The translations under genes were made by a program, and so were the position numbers. Source: UBA1412 sp964609795 (GTDB lineage: Bacteria; Verrucomicrobiota; Verrucomicrobiia; Limisphaerales; UBA1412). Taken from it: a stretch of DNA of 64,000 nucleotides. Positions 1 to 7,942 of the stretch are shown piece by piece (positions within the stretch are counted from its first letter, which is position 1; every line of letters begins with the position of its first letter). Where the stretch lies: positions 1-64,000 of the forward strand of contig CAZSTC010000004.1 in assembly GCA_964609795.1 (NCBI GenBank). Reading direction: 5' to 3'. The notes beneath the pieces were generated by a model, which was not told the origin of the DNA, did no database searches, and saw only the letters and a list, made by a program, of their open reading frames with translations.

Positions 1-80
1 GAACCGCCGTATGCCGAACGGTACGTACGGTGGTGTGACAGGGGCTAGATTCTCTAAGAAACTCTAGCCCCCACTCGATT
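1..80 (+). mobile_element. 3' end of a group II intron (domains V and VI); rest lies outside the window
   Basis: Bases 3-34 fold as domain V. Lower helix 3-11 pairs with 26-34, there is a two-base CG bulge at 24-25, and a short upper helix (12-15 with 20-23) is closed by a GAAC tetraloop. The catalytic triad position reads CGC (5-7). Bases 41-49 (GGGGCTAGA) pair exactly with 63-71 as domain VI. A73 is a candidate branch-point adenosine, 7 bases from the putative 3' splice site after ACTCGATT at 80. This order and spacing are typical of bacterial group II introns. The reverse-transcriptase/maturase ORF would lie to the left and is not visible. The 3' exon starts at about 81, close to the glnA terminator. 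The exact boundary could be off by a base. Confidence 0.82.
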
Positions 81-100
81 GGAGAGAGCGTGTTTAAATG

Positions 101-132
101 AAAAAAGACGTACTTTGAGGGTACGTCTTTTT
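101..132 (-). terminator. Rho-independent terminator of glnA
   Basis: Bases 102-113 (AAAAAGACGTAC) pair perfectly with 121-132 around a 7-base loop. Read on the minus strand, the stem is followed by a T-rich tract. It sits 34 bases beyond the glnA stop codon. The A and T flanks make it bidirectional in principle, so it could also stop read-through from the intron on the plus strand. Confidence 0.85.
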
Positions 133-165
133 CAGTTGAAAGATTAGTAGGCGACTCGCTAGCCC

Positions 166-1578
166 TTATACATCGTAATACATTTCGTATTCGATGGGAT
201 GAGGGCGCAGGCGAAGAGTCAAATCTTCTTTGCGTTTGATCCGGACATAGGTTTCCAGGAAGTCGCGGCTGAAGACATCGCCCTTCAATAAAAACTCATG
301 ATCCTGCTCCATGTAATTCAGGGCATCACCCAAGCTCGAGGGGACATGAGGGATATTCTTGAGCTCTTCAGGAGGAAGTTCATAGATATTTTTATCCATC
401 GGCTCGCCGGGGTCGATTTTATTCATCACGCCGTCCAGACCCGCCATTAAAAGAGCAGAGTAGGCCAGATAGGGATTTGCAGAGGGATCAGGCGGGCGGT
501 ACTCAATGCGCTTGGCTTTGGGGTTGGAGCTGAAAGTGGGGATGCGGATGGCAGCGCTGCGGTTATTGGCGCTGTAGGCCAGGTTGATCGGTGCCTCGTA
601 GCCTGGGACCAGACGCCTGTAGGAGTTGGTGCAAGGGCTGCAAAAGGCGCAAAGAGCCCGGGCGTGCTTCAAGATGCCGCCCATGTAGTGGAGGGCCATC
701 TGACTCAAGCCTGCGTACTCGCTGCCTGCAAAGAGCGGTTTGCCTTTTTTCCAGAGGGATTGATGGATGTGCATGCCTGAGCCGTTATCAGCGAACATCG
801 GTTTGGGCATGAAGGTCACTGTTTTGCCATGGCGTAAAGCGACGTTTTTGACCGCGTATTTAAATACCATCATCTTGTCGGCGGACTTCAAGAGAGTGTC
901 GAAACAAAAATCGATTTCCGTTTGCCCTGCGGTTGCGACTTCGCGATGATGGCGCTCTACCTGCAATCCGAGTTCTTCCAAAACGAGCACCATTTCGGTG
1001 CGGATATCCTGAAGAGAATCGGTGGGAGCGACCGGGAAATAACCTTCTTTATGGCGTACTTTGTAACCCAGGTTAGGCATTTCCTGGCGTGCACTGTTCC
1101 AAATTCCTTCAGCAGAATCAATTTCGAACATGGCAGAGTGGTTTTTATTTTCATAGCGAACACTATCGAGAATAAAAAACTCAGCCTCTGCGCCCAGATA
1201 GGCGGTATCGGCGAAACCGCTTCCTTCAAGGAAATTTTCCGCGCGTTGCGCAATTACCCTGGGATCGCGGTTGTAGAGCTCGCGAGTACTTGTCTCCTGA
1301 ACTGTGCAAGTCAGACTCAGGGTGGGGACGGCACAGAAGGGATCCATGAAGGCTGTGTCAGGATCGGGTACAACCAGCATGTCGCTGGCTTCGATGCTCT
1401 TCCACCCCCGGATGGAGGAGCCGTCGATGCCAAAACCTTCCGAAAAGGAATCTTCACTCAGTTCCCGGACAGGGACTGAAAAATGCTGCCAGGTACCAAA
1501 AGTATCCACAAACTTCAAGTCCACCATTTTTGCGGCATACTTTTTTGCCATTTCAATGACAGTTTTGGGTGTATTCAT
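166..1578 (-). CDS. glnA: Glutamine synthetase type I
   Basis: GlnA makes glutamine from glutamate, ammonium and ATP in the cytoplasm and is the main entry of ammonium into metabolism. The 470-residue length fits dodecameric GSI. Visible hallmarks are the N-terminal VDLKFVDTFGTWQH segment, the substrate/metal region GFGIDGSSIRGW, AEAEFFILDSV, the ammonium/glutamate segment NGSGMHIHQSL, and NRSAAIRIP near the ATP site. The C-terminal DKNIYELPPEE matches the adenylylation region of enteric GSI-beta, with Tyr399 as the modifiable tyrosine, so control by GlnE is likely. The PII gene follows just upstream on the same strand (127-base gap). A GC-rich hairpin lies 15 bases before the start codon, and a strong terminator follows the gene. 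Confidence 0.97.
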   Translation of the reverse strand: MNTPKTVIEMAKKYAAKMVDLKFVDTFGTWQHFSVPVRELSEDSFSEGFGIDGSSIRGWKSIEASDMLVVPDPDTAFMDPFCAVPTLSLTCTVQETSTRELYNRDPRVIAQRAENFLEGSGFADTAYLGAEAEFFILDSVRYENKNHSAMFEIDSAEGIWNSARQEMPNLGYKVRHKEGYFPVAPTDSLQDIRTEMVLVLEELGLQVERHHREVATAGQTEIDFCFDTLLKSADKMMVFKYAVKNVALRHGKTVTFMPKPMFADNGSGMHIHQSLWKKGKPLFAGSEYAGLSQMALHYMGGILKHARALCAFCSPCTNSYRRLVPGYEAPINLAYSANNRSAAIRIPTFSSNPKAKRIEYRPPDPSANPYLAYSALLMAGLDGVMNKIDPGEPMDKNIYELPPEELKNIPHVPSSLGDALNYMEQDHEFLLKGDVFSRDFLETYVRIKRKEDLTLRLRPHPIEYEMYYDV

Positions 1579-1592
1579 CTATGAGTGTGGAT

Positions 1593-1628
1593 GCCCGGGC
1601 GATAGATGCCATGCAGGCAATCCCGGGC
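1593..1628 (-). promoter_or_regulatory. GC-rich hairpin in the glnA leader
   Basis: GCCCGGG (1593-1599) pairs with CCCGGGC (1622-1628) around a 22-base loop, ending about 15 bases before the glnA start codon. No T tract follows on the minus strand, so it is not an obvious terminator for glnB. A role in glnA translation or mRNA stability is inference. Confidence 0.35.
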
Positions 1629-1705
1629 TCCATGCTAAAGTAAAAAAACTTCCTCTTCCAGAGAAAAGGAGGATAAACACAAGAATTTTGAAAACAATCT
1701 GAAAA

Positions 1706-2047
1706 TCAGTGCAGTGCGTTTTCATCCATCTCACCGCTCCGGATTCGAATCGCGTCCTCTACCGGATAGATGAAGATTTTTCCATCTCCGATTTTTCCGG
1801 TTCTGGCAGATTCGACGATCACCTTGATGGCCTGCGACACCTGGTTATCGGGGAGGACAATTTCGATGCGGATCTTGGGTAAAAAATCCAGAGTATATTC
1901 ACTACCGCGGTAAATTTCTGTATGGCCTTTCTGTCGGCCGAATCCTTTTACTTCCGTTACGGTCATTCCATCGATCCCGAGGGCGGAAAGAGCCTGTTTT
2001 ACGTCTTCAAGTTTATAAGGTCTGATGATTGCTTCGATTTTCTTCAT
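1706..2047 (-). CDS. glnB: Nitrogen regulatory protein PII
   Basis: PII is a trimeric sensor of ATP/ADP and 2-oxoglutarate that controls glutamine synthetase modification, ammonium transport and nitrogen transcription. With the start at 2047 the protein begins MKKIEAIIRPYKLEDVK, as in the family, and has 113 residues; an in-frame ATG five codons upstream (2062) is possible. The T-loop reads GHTEIYRGSEY with Tyr51 in the uridylylation position. The nucleotide-binding B-loop TGKIGDGKIFI is intact. It lies between icd and glnA on the same strand. The neighbourhood is striking because icd makes 2-oxoglutarate, the PII effector. No amtB is visible, so GlnB rather than GlnK is preferred, but this cannot be settled from sequence. 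Confidence 0.95.
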   Translation of the reverse strand: MKKIEAIIRPYKLEDVKQALSALGIDGMTVTEVKGFGRQKGHTEIYRGSEYTLDFLPKIRIEIVLPDNQVSQAIKVIVESARTGKIGDGKIFIYPVEDAIRIRSGEMDENALH

Positions 2048-2148
2048 GTTCGTCTTTGTCAACCGCGTCTAAATTATAAGGCGGAAGAGGACTGATGCAC
2101 AGTTTTTTTGGTTTCAGTGAAAAAAAATATCACAGGATATTAGAAGTT

Positions 2149-3459
2149 CTACTTCATGTTAGCGATAATGTTGTCTCCGAACTCAGAGCATTTAATTTCG
2201 GTGGAGTGGTCCATGAGACGGGCAAAATCATAAGTGACCCGCTTGGATGAGATCGCGCCATTCAAACCGGAGATGATCAGGTCTGCGGCCTCGGTCCAAC
2301 CCAGATAACGGAACATCATTTCGCCGCTCAAGATAACGCTGCCGGGATTGACTTTATCCTGGTTGGCGTACTTGGGAGCCGTTCCATGGGTGGCCTCAAA
2401 GATGGCGTGGCCGGTGGTGTAATTGATGTTGCCGCCGGGCGCAATACCAATACCTCCTACCTGTGCAGCCAGAGCATCGGAGAGGTAATCGCCGTTGAGG
2501 TTCGGTGTGGCGATGACATCGAAATCGGAGGGTCGGGTCAATATCTGCTGGAGGGTGATGTCAGCGATTGCATCTTTTACCAGAATAGCACCTGCAGCGA
2601 GGGCTTTTTTCTGTTCTTCATTGGCGGCTTCTTCGCCGTGGGCTTTCTTGGTTCTTTCCCACTGAGCCCAGGTATAAACCTGGCTGCCGAAGAGCTCTTC
2701 GGCGCAGGCATAGCCCCAATCGCGGAAGGCGCCCTCGGTGTATTTCATGATGTTGCCTTTATGGACGAGGGTGACATTTTTGCGCTTTTCACGCAGGGCG
2801 TATTGGATGGCGGATTTCACCAGACGCACAGTGCCTTCACGAGAAACGGGCTTGATTCCGATGCCGACCATGGGAGACTCTTCATTTCCAAAGCGGATTT
2901 TTTTGAAATCATTGGGGAATTCTTTTTTGAAAAACTCCAGAATTTTGGCGGCTTCGGGTGAGCCGGCCACGTATTCGATTCCGGCATAGATATCCTCCGT
3001 ATTTTCGCGGAAGATCACCATGTTCACCTTTTCAGGATGTTTGACGGGGCTGGGAACACCGGAGAAATACTGGACGGGACGCAGACAGACATAGAGATCG
3101 AGCATCTGGCGCAGGGCAACGTTGAGAGAGCGGAAGCCTCCGCCGATGGGCGTGGTGAGAGGTCCCTTGATGCCGACCAGGTAATCACGGAAAACATTGA
3201 CGGTATCATCGGGGAGCCATGTATCAAATTTTTCTTTGGCCAATCCGCCTGCATATACTTCGAACCAGGAGACTTTTCGGCTGCCCTTATAGGCTTGCGA
3301 AACTGCGGCATCGAATACCCGCTGGCTGGCAGCCCAAATATCGGGGCCGGTGCCGTCACCACGAATGAAAGGGATTACGGGATGATCGGGTACGCTGAGT
3401 TTACCGTTTACGTTCTGAATTTTTTCGCCTTCAGGAGGGGTTACTGTCGTGTATTTCAT
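2149..3459 (-). CDS. icd: Isocitrate dehydrogenase, NADP-type
   Basis: This TCA-cycle enzyme oxidatively decarboxylates isocitrate to 2-oxoglutarate. The 436-residue protein is of the E. coli dimeric type: IPFIRGDGTGPDIW near the N terminus, the substrate loop GGGFRSLNVALRQ, LYVCLRPVQYF, and the C-terminal nucleotide region THGTAPKYANQDKVNPGSVILS. Ser111 in the RSLNVALRQ loop corresponds to the serine phosphorylated by AceK in enteric bacteria; no aceK is seen here. NADP preference is inferred from overall similarity to E. coli Icd. It sits between dxs and glnB on the same strand with 51- and 101-base gaps, so it may feed 2-oxoglutarate sensing and glutamate synthesis in the same transcription unit. 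Confidence 0.95.
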   Translation of the reverse strand: MKYTTVTPPEGEKIQNVNGKLSVPDHPVIPFIRGDGTGPDIWAASQRVFDAAVSQAYKGSRKVSWFEVYAGGLAKEKFDTWLPDDTVNVFRDYLVGIKGPLTTPIGGGFRSLNVALRQMLDLYVCLRPVQYFSGVPSPVKHPEKVNMVIFRENTEDIYAGIEYVAGSPEAAKILEFFKKEFPNDFKKIRFGNEESPMVGIGIKPVSREGTVRLVKSAIQYALREKRKNVTLVHKGNIMKYTEGAFRDWGYACAEELFGSQVYTWAQWERTKKAHGEEAANEEQKKALAAGAILVKDAIADITLQQILTRPSDFDVIATPNLNGDYLSDALAAQVGGIGIAPGGNINYTTGHAIFEATHGTAPKYANQDKVNPGSVILSGEMMFRYLGWTEAADLIISGLNGAISSKRVTYDFARLMDHSTEIKCSEFGDNIIANMK

Positions 3460-3510
3460 CTGTCGTTTGTTCTAAAAATTTTAGGTGCTTGCTGGTATCT
3501 GCAAGAGAGT

Positions 3511-5553
3511 TTAAAGGGGTGAGGACCCGTAGATTTTAAACTGTTTTTGTGATAGCTCTCCAGCGTTATTAAAGTGACCTTTTACTTTTTCCAGGATGGT
3601 TTCCACGTTCAAGCCATATTTATTCTGAAGCTCTTCAGTGGTGGTGGCGTGTTCCACGAATTTATCCGGCCAGCCGATTCGAATCACCGGGATCTGAACA
3701 GAGTGGTTGCAGAGGAGCTCAAGGACCGCGCTGCCGTAGCCGCCATTGAGCATGTGGTCTTCAACGGTGACTATCAGATCCGCATTTTGTGCGTAGAAAA
3801 GGGTGAGCTGCTCATCCAGGGGCTTGATGAAGCGCGGGTCAATGACGGCAGTTTCGTAACCTTCCAGAGAAAGCGCCTCGGCCGCCTTAAGAGCCATGGA
3901 GTTCATGTTGCCCAAGGCAAAGATAGCGATCTTGCTGCCTTCGGTTTTTTGCCAGCTTCTGACGACTTCACCTTTGCCGATTTCCAGGACAGAAGGTGTT
4001 TCCTTAACGGGGACGCCTTCAGCAGGGCCGCGAGGATAGCGGATGGCCGCAGGCTGACTCAGGCGCGTCGCCGTATAGAGCATATCCTGAAGTTCATCTT
4101 CGTTACGTGGAGACATCAGGACGATGTTGGGCAGAGGCCGCAGGAAAGAGATATCAAAAACGCCGTGATGGGTAGGCCCATCGTTGGGAGAGAGACCCGC
4201 CCGATCCATACAGAAAACGACGGGCAGAGATTGAAGAGCCGCATCATGCATGACGCAATCGAAGGCACGCTGCATAAAAGAGGAGTAAATGGCGACAACG
4301 GGATGGTATCCCATGGTTGCCATGGCAGAGGCAAAAACAACGGCATGTTCTTCGGCAATACCTACATCAATATATTGTTGAGGGCGTTCTCTGGCCAGTA
4401 TATCCAAGCCTGTTCCGCTGGGCATAGCAGCCGTGATGCCGACGATATTTTCATCACGTTTGCAAAGCTTGAGCATCGTATCTCCGAAAACTTTTTGCCA
4501 GGAAGGAGGGGTAGGCGTTTTTGATTTAATGGCCAGGCCATCATCCGGGTTGTAGGGACCGACTCCATGGAAACGAGTGGGCTGAGTCATGGCGGGCTCA
4601 TAGCCCTTCCCCTTGGTGGTAATGACGTGCAGGACGATGGGCGAATCAGATTCGCGAGCAAACTCAAGAGCCCTGATCAAGGTAGGAATGTCATGGCCAT
4701 CCATGGGGCCCAGGTATTTGAAGCCCAGGTCTTCAAAGAAAGAACTGCTGGTGCCGCCACCGCCTTTGCCATCCACGTTATAATCCTGTTGGTTCTCTAG
4801 AGGCGGAAGGGCCTGCTCCTCATTGGGCCGAATAGAAATAGAGGTTACGGCCAGTTTAAAGGCTTCTCCGGCTTTACTGGAGATACGTCTGGCCCGTGAG
4901 GCATGTTGATCGGGCAGTTTATTGAGCCAGCGCTCAAACTCGCGTTGGAGTTTGTTAAAAGTGGGCCGCATCAACAGGCGGTTCAAGAAGTTGGAGACAG
5001 CGCCTACGTTGCGATCAATGCTCCACTTGTTGTCGTTCAGAATGGCGATGAACTTTTTGGTGCTGCTGGCAATGTTATTGAGCGCCTCAAAGGAGATGCC
5101 GTTGGTGAGAGCCGCATCACCGAAAACAGCGACGACGTTCTCATTGGAGCCTCTTTTGTCGCGTGCGACAGCCATTCCCAGCGCGGCTGAAAGAGCAGTA
5201 CCGGCATGGCCGGCACCGAAGCAATCATGATCGCTTTCTGAACGGAGGGCAAAACCGCTGAGGCCGCCTGTTTGGCGAATGGTGTGGAAGCGGTCTTTTC
5301 TGCCGGTTAAAAGTTTATGAGCGTAAACCTGGTGGCTTACATCCCAGAGGAATTTATCTTTCGGGGTTTCAAAAACCCAGTGGAGAGCAATTGTTAAATC
5401 GACAATACCCAGGTTGGATGCCAGATGCCCGCCGCAGTTGGCGACCTTTGTCACGATTTCATGGCGCATCTCGGCTGCCAGCTCAACCAATTGATCGGGT
5501 TTAAGCTTTTTTACGTGCTCGGGGGAGTTGACCATATCCAGATAGCAGCTCAT
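3511..5553 (-). CDS. dxs: 1-deoxy-D-xylulose-5-phosphate synthase
   Basis: Dxs condenses pyruvate and glyceraldehyde 3-phosphate with thiamine diphosphate, the first step of the MEP isoprenoid pathway. The thiamine-binding motif appears as GDAALTNGISFEALNN. The second-domain signature DRAGLSPNDGPTHHGVFD and SFLRPLPN are intact, as is the C-terminal transketolase domain (VEDHMLNGGYGSAV). At 680 residues it is longer than the usual 620 or so. Extra sequence lies around residues 190-270, between the TPP domain and the conserved MDGHD segment, rich in basic residues and ending in a glycine run. The start codon overlaps the xseB stop by four bases (ATGA), so the two are translationally coupled. 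This xseB-dxs pairing is common in bacteria; ispA, often between them, is absent. Confidence 0.95.
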   Translation of the reverse strand: MSCYLDMVNSPEHVKKLKPDQLVELAAEMRHEIVTKVANCGGHLASNLGIVDLTIALHWVFETPKDKFLWDVSHQVYAHKLLTGRKDRFHTIRQTGGLSGFALRSESDHDCFGAGHAGTALSAALGMAVARDKRGSNENVVAVFGDAALTNGISFEALNNIASSTKKFIAILNDNKWSIDRNVGAVSNFLNRLLMRPTFNKLQREFERWLNKLPDQHASRARRISSKAGEAFKLAVTSISIRPNEEQALPPLENQQDYNVDGKGGGGTSSSFFEDLGFKYLGPMDGHDIPTLIRALEFARESDSPIVLHVITTKGKGYEPAMTQPTRFHGVGPYNPDDGLAIKSKTPTPPSWQKVFGDTMLKLCKRDENIVGITAAMPSGTGLDILARERPQQYIDVGIAEEHAVVFASAMATMGYHPVVAIYSSFMQRAFDCVMHDAALQSLPVVFCMDRAGLSPNDGPTHHGVFDISFLRPLPNIVLMSPRNEDELQDMLYTATRLSQPAAIRYPRGPAEGVPVKETPSVLEIGKGEVVRSWQKTEGSKIAIFALGNMNSMALKAAEALSLEGYETAVIDPRFIKPLDEQLTLFYAQNADLIVTVEDHMLNGGYGSAVLELLCNHSVQIPVIRIGWPDKFVEHATTTEELQNKYGLNVETILEKVKGHFNNAGELSQKQFKIYGSSPL

Positions 5554-5807
5554 TTACCCTCCCTGGTTTTAAGTGAAATTTGTCCGCCTTTTTCCATCAG
5601 CTCACGGATTTTGCCTTCGGCTTCGCCGAGTCGTTTCTCGCAATATTTAATGAGTTTGACTCCCTCTCCATAGGAAGTGATCATCTCTTCAAGGCCCAGG
5701 TTACCTGACTCCATCTCGGAAACCAGCGCTCTGAGTTTGGAGATGCCCTCTTCAAAGGAGATCTTTTCCTCAGGAGTCGTTGAGTCCGGATTTGTTTTTT
5801 GATTCAT
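5550..5807 (-). CDS. xseB: Exodeoxyribonuclease VII small subunit
   Basis: XseB binds the large subunit XseA and forms part of the single-strand exonuclease used in repair. The 85-residue protein has the family core SFEEGISKLRALVSEME...LGLEEMITSYGEGVKLIKYCEKRLGEAEGKI, a helical hairpin with the typical E-x-G pattern. An acidic, threonine-rich N-terminal tail precedes it. It lies 8 bases downstream of the DUF1015 gene and overlaps dxs by four bases. No xseA is present in the window, so the partner must be encoded elsewhere. Confidence 0.9.
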   Translation of the reverse strand: MNQKTNPDSTTPEEKISFEEGISKLRALVSEMESGNLGLEEMITSYGEGVKLIKYCEKRLGEAEGKIRELMEKGGQISLKTREGK

Positions 5808-5815
5808 TCTGGCTA

Positions 5816-7039
5816 TTAGTTTTTCTCGTATCGATAGATAAACATACCGTCCCGAAGCTTGGGTTCAAACCAGGTGCTTTTTGGGGGCATGACTTCATTT
5901 TGGTCAGCAATATCCATGACCTCCTCAATTTGGGTCGGGAACATAGAAAAAGCACATGCATATTGCCCGGAGGAGACCATCTGTTCAAGCTCAACGGTGC
6001 CTCGAATCCCTCCGACAAAGGAGATACGCTCGCTGGTGCGAGGGTCTGTGATGTTCAGGATGGGAGCCAGGACTTTATCCTGGAGAAGCTGTACATCCAA
6101 TTGATCGCGCGGATTGCTCCCGGTAAAGAGGCCCGTTTTGAATCTGAGGCCATACCAACGGCCGTCCATAAAGAGCCCGACTTCCTTATTCCTGGCGGGT
6201 TTATCAAATGGTTTATCCATCACGGTGAAGACCGTCTCGAGTTTCTTTAAAAACTCGCTTTGACTCAAACCGTTCAGGTCTTTAATTACCCGGTTGTAGG
6301 GGAGAATCTGCATCTGATCATGAGGGAAGATAACGGCCAAAAAGTATCCGCTGCCGTTCTTGCCGTCTCTGGTCTGATAGATTTTTGCTGCCGCAGCACT
6401 CCGGTGATGCCCATCGGCGATGTAGAGATGCGGCATCCGTTCGAACTCTTTTTCGATCGATTTCAGGATGCTTTTATCGGAGATGACCCAAGCCTCGTGT
6501 CTGACTCCGTCAATACCCGTAAAATCCACAACGGGAGTTTCACGAGTTTTAGCCGCAAAGAGGTTGTTTAAAGTCGAGTTGGAGTGGTAGGTCAAGAAAA
6601 CGGGACCTGTTTGGGCATTGAGTGCTTCAATGTGGTTAATGCGGTCGTTTTCCTTATCCGGGCGGGTGTACTCATGTTTCTTGATGACTCCGCTCAGATA
6701 TTCCTCAGCGCTGACGGTTGCAACCAATCCGGTCTGGGTATGATTGCCCATAATCTGGCGATAAAGATAATAGCAGGGCTCAGCATCTTTTCGAAGTAAA
6801 CCTTCGGCTACCCATTCCTGGAAGAGGTCACGAGCTTTCGCATAGACTTCACCTGAATAAGGGTTTATACCGTTATCGAAATTAATTTCAGCGCGGCTGA
6901 TCCTATAGAAGCTGTGTTCTTTGCCGTTGGCGCGCTCGCGTGCTTCAGCGGTGGATACAACATCATAGGGTAGTTCGCAGATTTGGCCCGCTACTTCAGG
7001 CCTGGGTCTGATTGCAGCAAATGGTTTTACTATTGCCAT
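5816..7039 (-). CDS. DUF1015 family protein
   Basis: This conserved bacterial family has no firmly established activity. The best start is 7039, giving MAIVKPFAAIRPRPEVAGQ, which matches the usual 'V(K/R)PFxAxRPxxxxA..V.(S/E)LPYDVV' opening; an upstream in-frame start would add nine residues. Further family signatures are ELPYDVVSTAEAR, the central YIADGHHRSAAAA (a histidine-rich motif that looks like a catalytic or metal site) and the C-terminal FVGG plus FSMFPTQIEEVMDIAD. The protein is 407 residues, the normal length. In other genomes the family often sits near serine biosynthesis genes, but here it heads the xseB-dxs-icd-glnB-glnA run. Function remains unknown. Confidence 0.88.
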   Translation of the reverse strand: MAIVKPFAAIRPRPEVAGQICELPYDVVSTAEARERANGKEHSFYRISRAEINFDNGINPYSGEVYAKARDLFQEWVAEGLLRKDAEPCYYLYRQIMGNHTQTGLVATVSAEEYLSGVIKKHEYTRPDKENDRINHIEALNAQTGPVFLTYHSNSTLNNLFAAKTRETPVVDFTGIDGVRHEAWVISDKSILKSIEKEFERMPHLYIADGHHRSAAAAKIYQTRDGKNGSGYFLAVIFPHDQMQILPYNRVIKDLNGLSQSEFLKKLETVFTVMDKPFDKPARNKEVGLFMDGRWYGLRFKTGLFTGSNPRDQLDVQLLQDKVLAPILNITDPRTSERISFVGGIRGTVELEQMVSSGQYACAFSMFPTQIEEVMDIADQNEVMPPKSTWFEPKLRDGMFIYRYEKN

Positions 7040-7276
7040 AGTAACGCAGGGAACAGTATAGCACATTTTTGCGCTTGAAAAAGTAAAAAACTGTGAGCGG
7101 TGGGCAAAAAGAATGTTGAAAAACCGAGCCTAAAAAAGCCCTTATTCCATACTGGGGGTAGGGGATACAATATTCTTAAAGAGGCGAAAAAAGGCGGTTA
7201 GGACAGAGGTGGTCAATTTTCCGGATAAAAGTATTGCTATTAGAGAAAGCAACATCTTAGAATCCAGCGGCTAGTG

Positions 7277-7912
7277 ATGCGGATAAACGCTTATATAAAG
7301 ATCGGGAAGAAATACCTTTTTAAGGGGCTAAATGTTTTTCTGCCGACTATCCGAGCCAAGGCAATCGCCATCCTGTTTTGTGGGGTTTTTGTCGGTTTGG
7401 TTGTTTATATGAGTTATGCCTCACGGGCTTATTCCTATTTGTTGGACGACCCGGATGTTTGCATCAACTGCCATATCATGGGGCCTTTTTATGCGACATG
7501 GAAGCACAGTTCGCACGGACGGGATACGGTCTGCAACGATTGCCATGTGCCGCAGGATAACATCTTGAGGAAATGGTATTTCAAAGGGAAGGACGGTTCC
7601 CGTCATGCCGCGATTTTCACGATGCGCGGAGAACATCAGGTGATTAGGGCAATTCCTGAAAGCCAGGTTGTAATCCAGGAAAACTGCGTCCGCTGCCACA
7701 CCCAGCTCAATACGGAGTTTGTAAAGACCGGGTGCGTGGGAGCCAAAGAGATTGAGTCGGGTGAGGGAACGACTTGCTGGGCTTGCCATCGAGGGGTGCC
7801 GCACGGAGGGAAAACGAGTCTCTCATCCACTCCGAATTCCAGGATGCCTTTTCCCGAATCCATCGTTCCTGAATGGTTGGAGAAAGAACTGGGTACAGGG
7901 AACAAGAAATAG
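7277..7912 (+). CDS. nrfH: Cytochrome c nitrite reductase small subunit (tetraheme NrfH)
   Basis: NrfH is a membrane-anchored NapC/NirT-type quinol dehydrogenase that passes electrons to NrfA. One N-terminal transmembrane helix spans about residues 29-47. Four CxxCH heme sites start at Cys62, Cys86, Cys137 and Cys167. The first reads CINCHIM, the CxxCHxM form peculiar to NrfH, where Met68 is the candidate axial ligand. The length, 211 residues, is slightly above the usual 150-180, with a C-terminal extension rich in Pro and Ser. The start could be the GTG three bases earlier (7274). nrfA follows after 30 bases, so the two form an operon that reduces nitrite to ammonium. Confidence 0.95.
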   Translation: MRINAYIKIGKKYLFKGLNVFLPTIRAKAIAILFCGVFVGLVVYMSYASRAYSYLLDDPDVCINCHIMGPFYATWKHSSHGRDTVCNDCHVPQDNILRKWYFKGKDGSRHAAIFTMRGEHQVIRAIPESQVVIQENCVRCHTQLNTEFVKTGCVGAKEIESGEGTTCWACHRGVPHGGKTSLSSTPNSRMPFPESIVPEWLEKELGTGNKK

Positions 7913-7942
7913 AAATCAATTTAAATTAACCCAAGTAAAATT

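Noticed and set aside
1579..1705. glnA RNA (glutamine riboswitch) in the glnA leader
   Set aside because: The leader shows a GC-rich hairpin and some GGAAG-like sequence, but I cannot find the conserved core of the glnA RNA motif.
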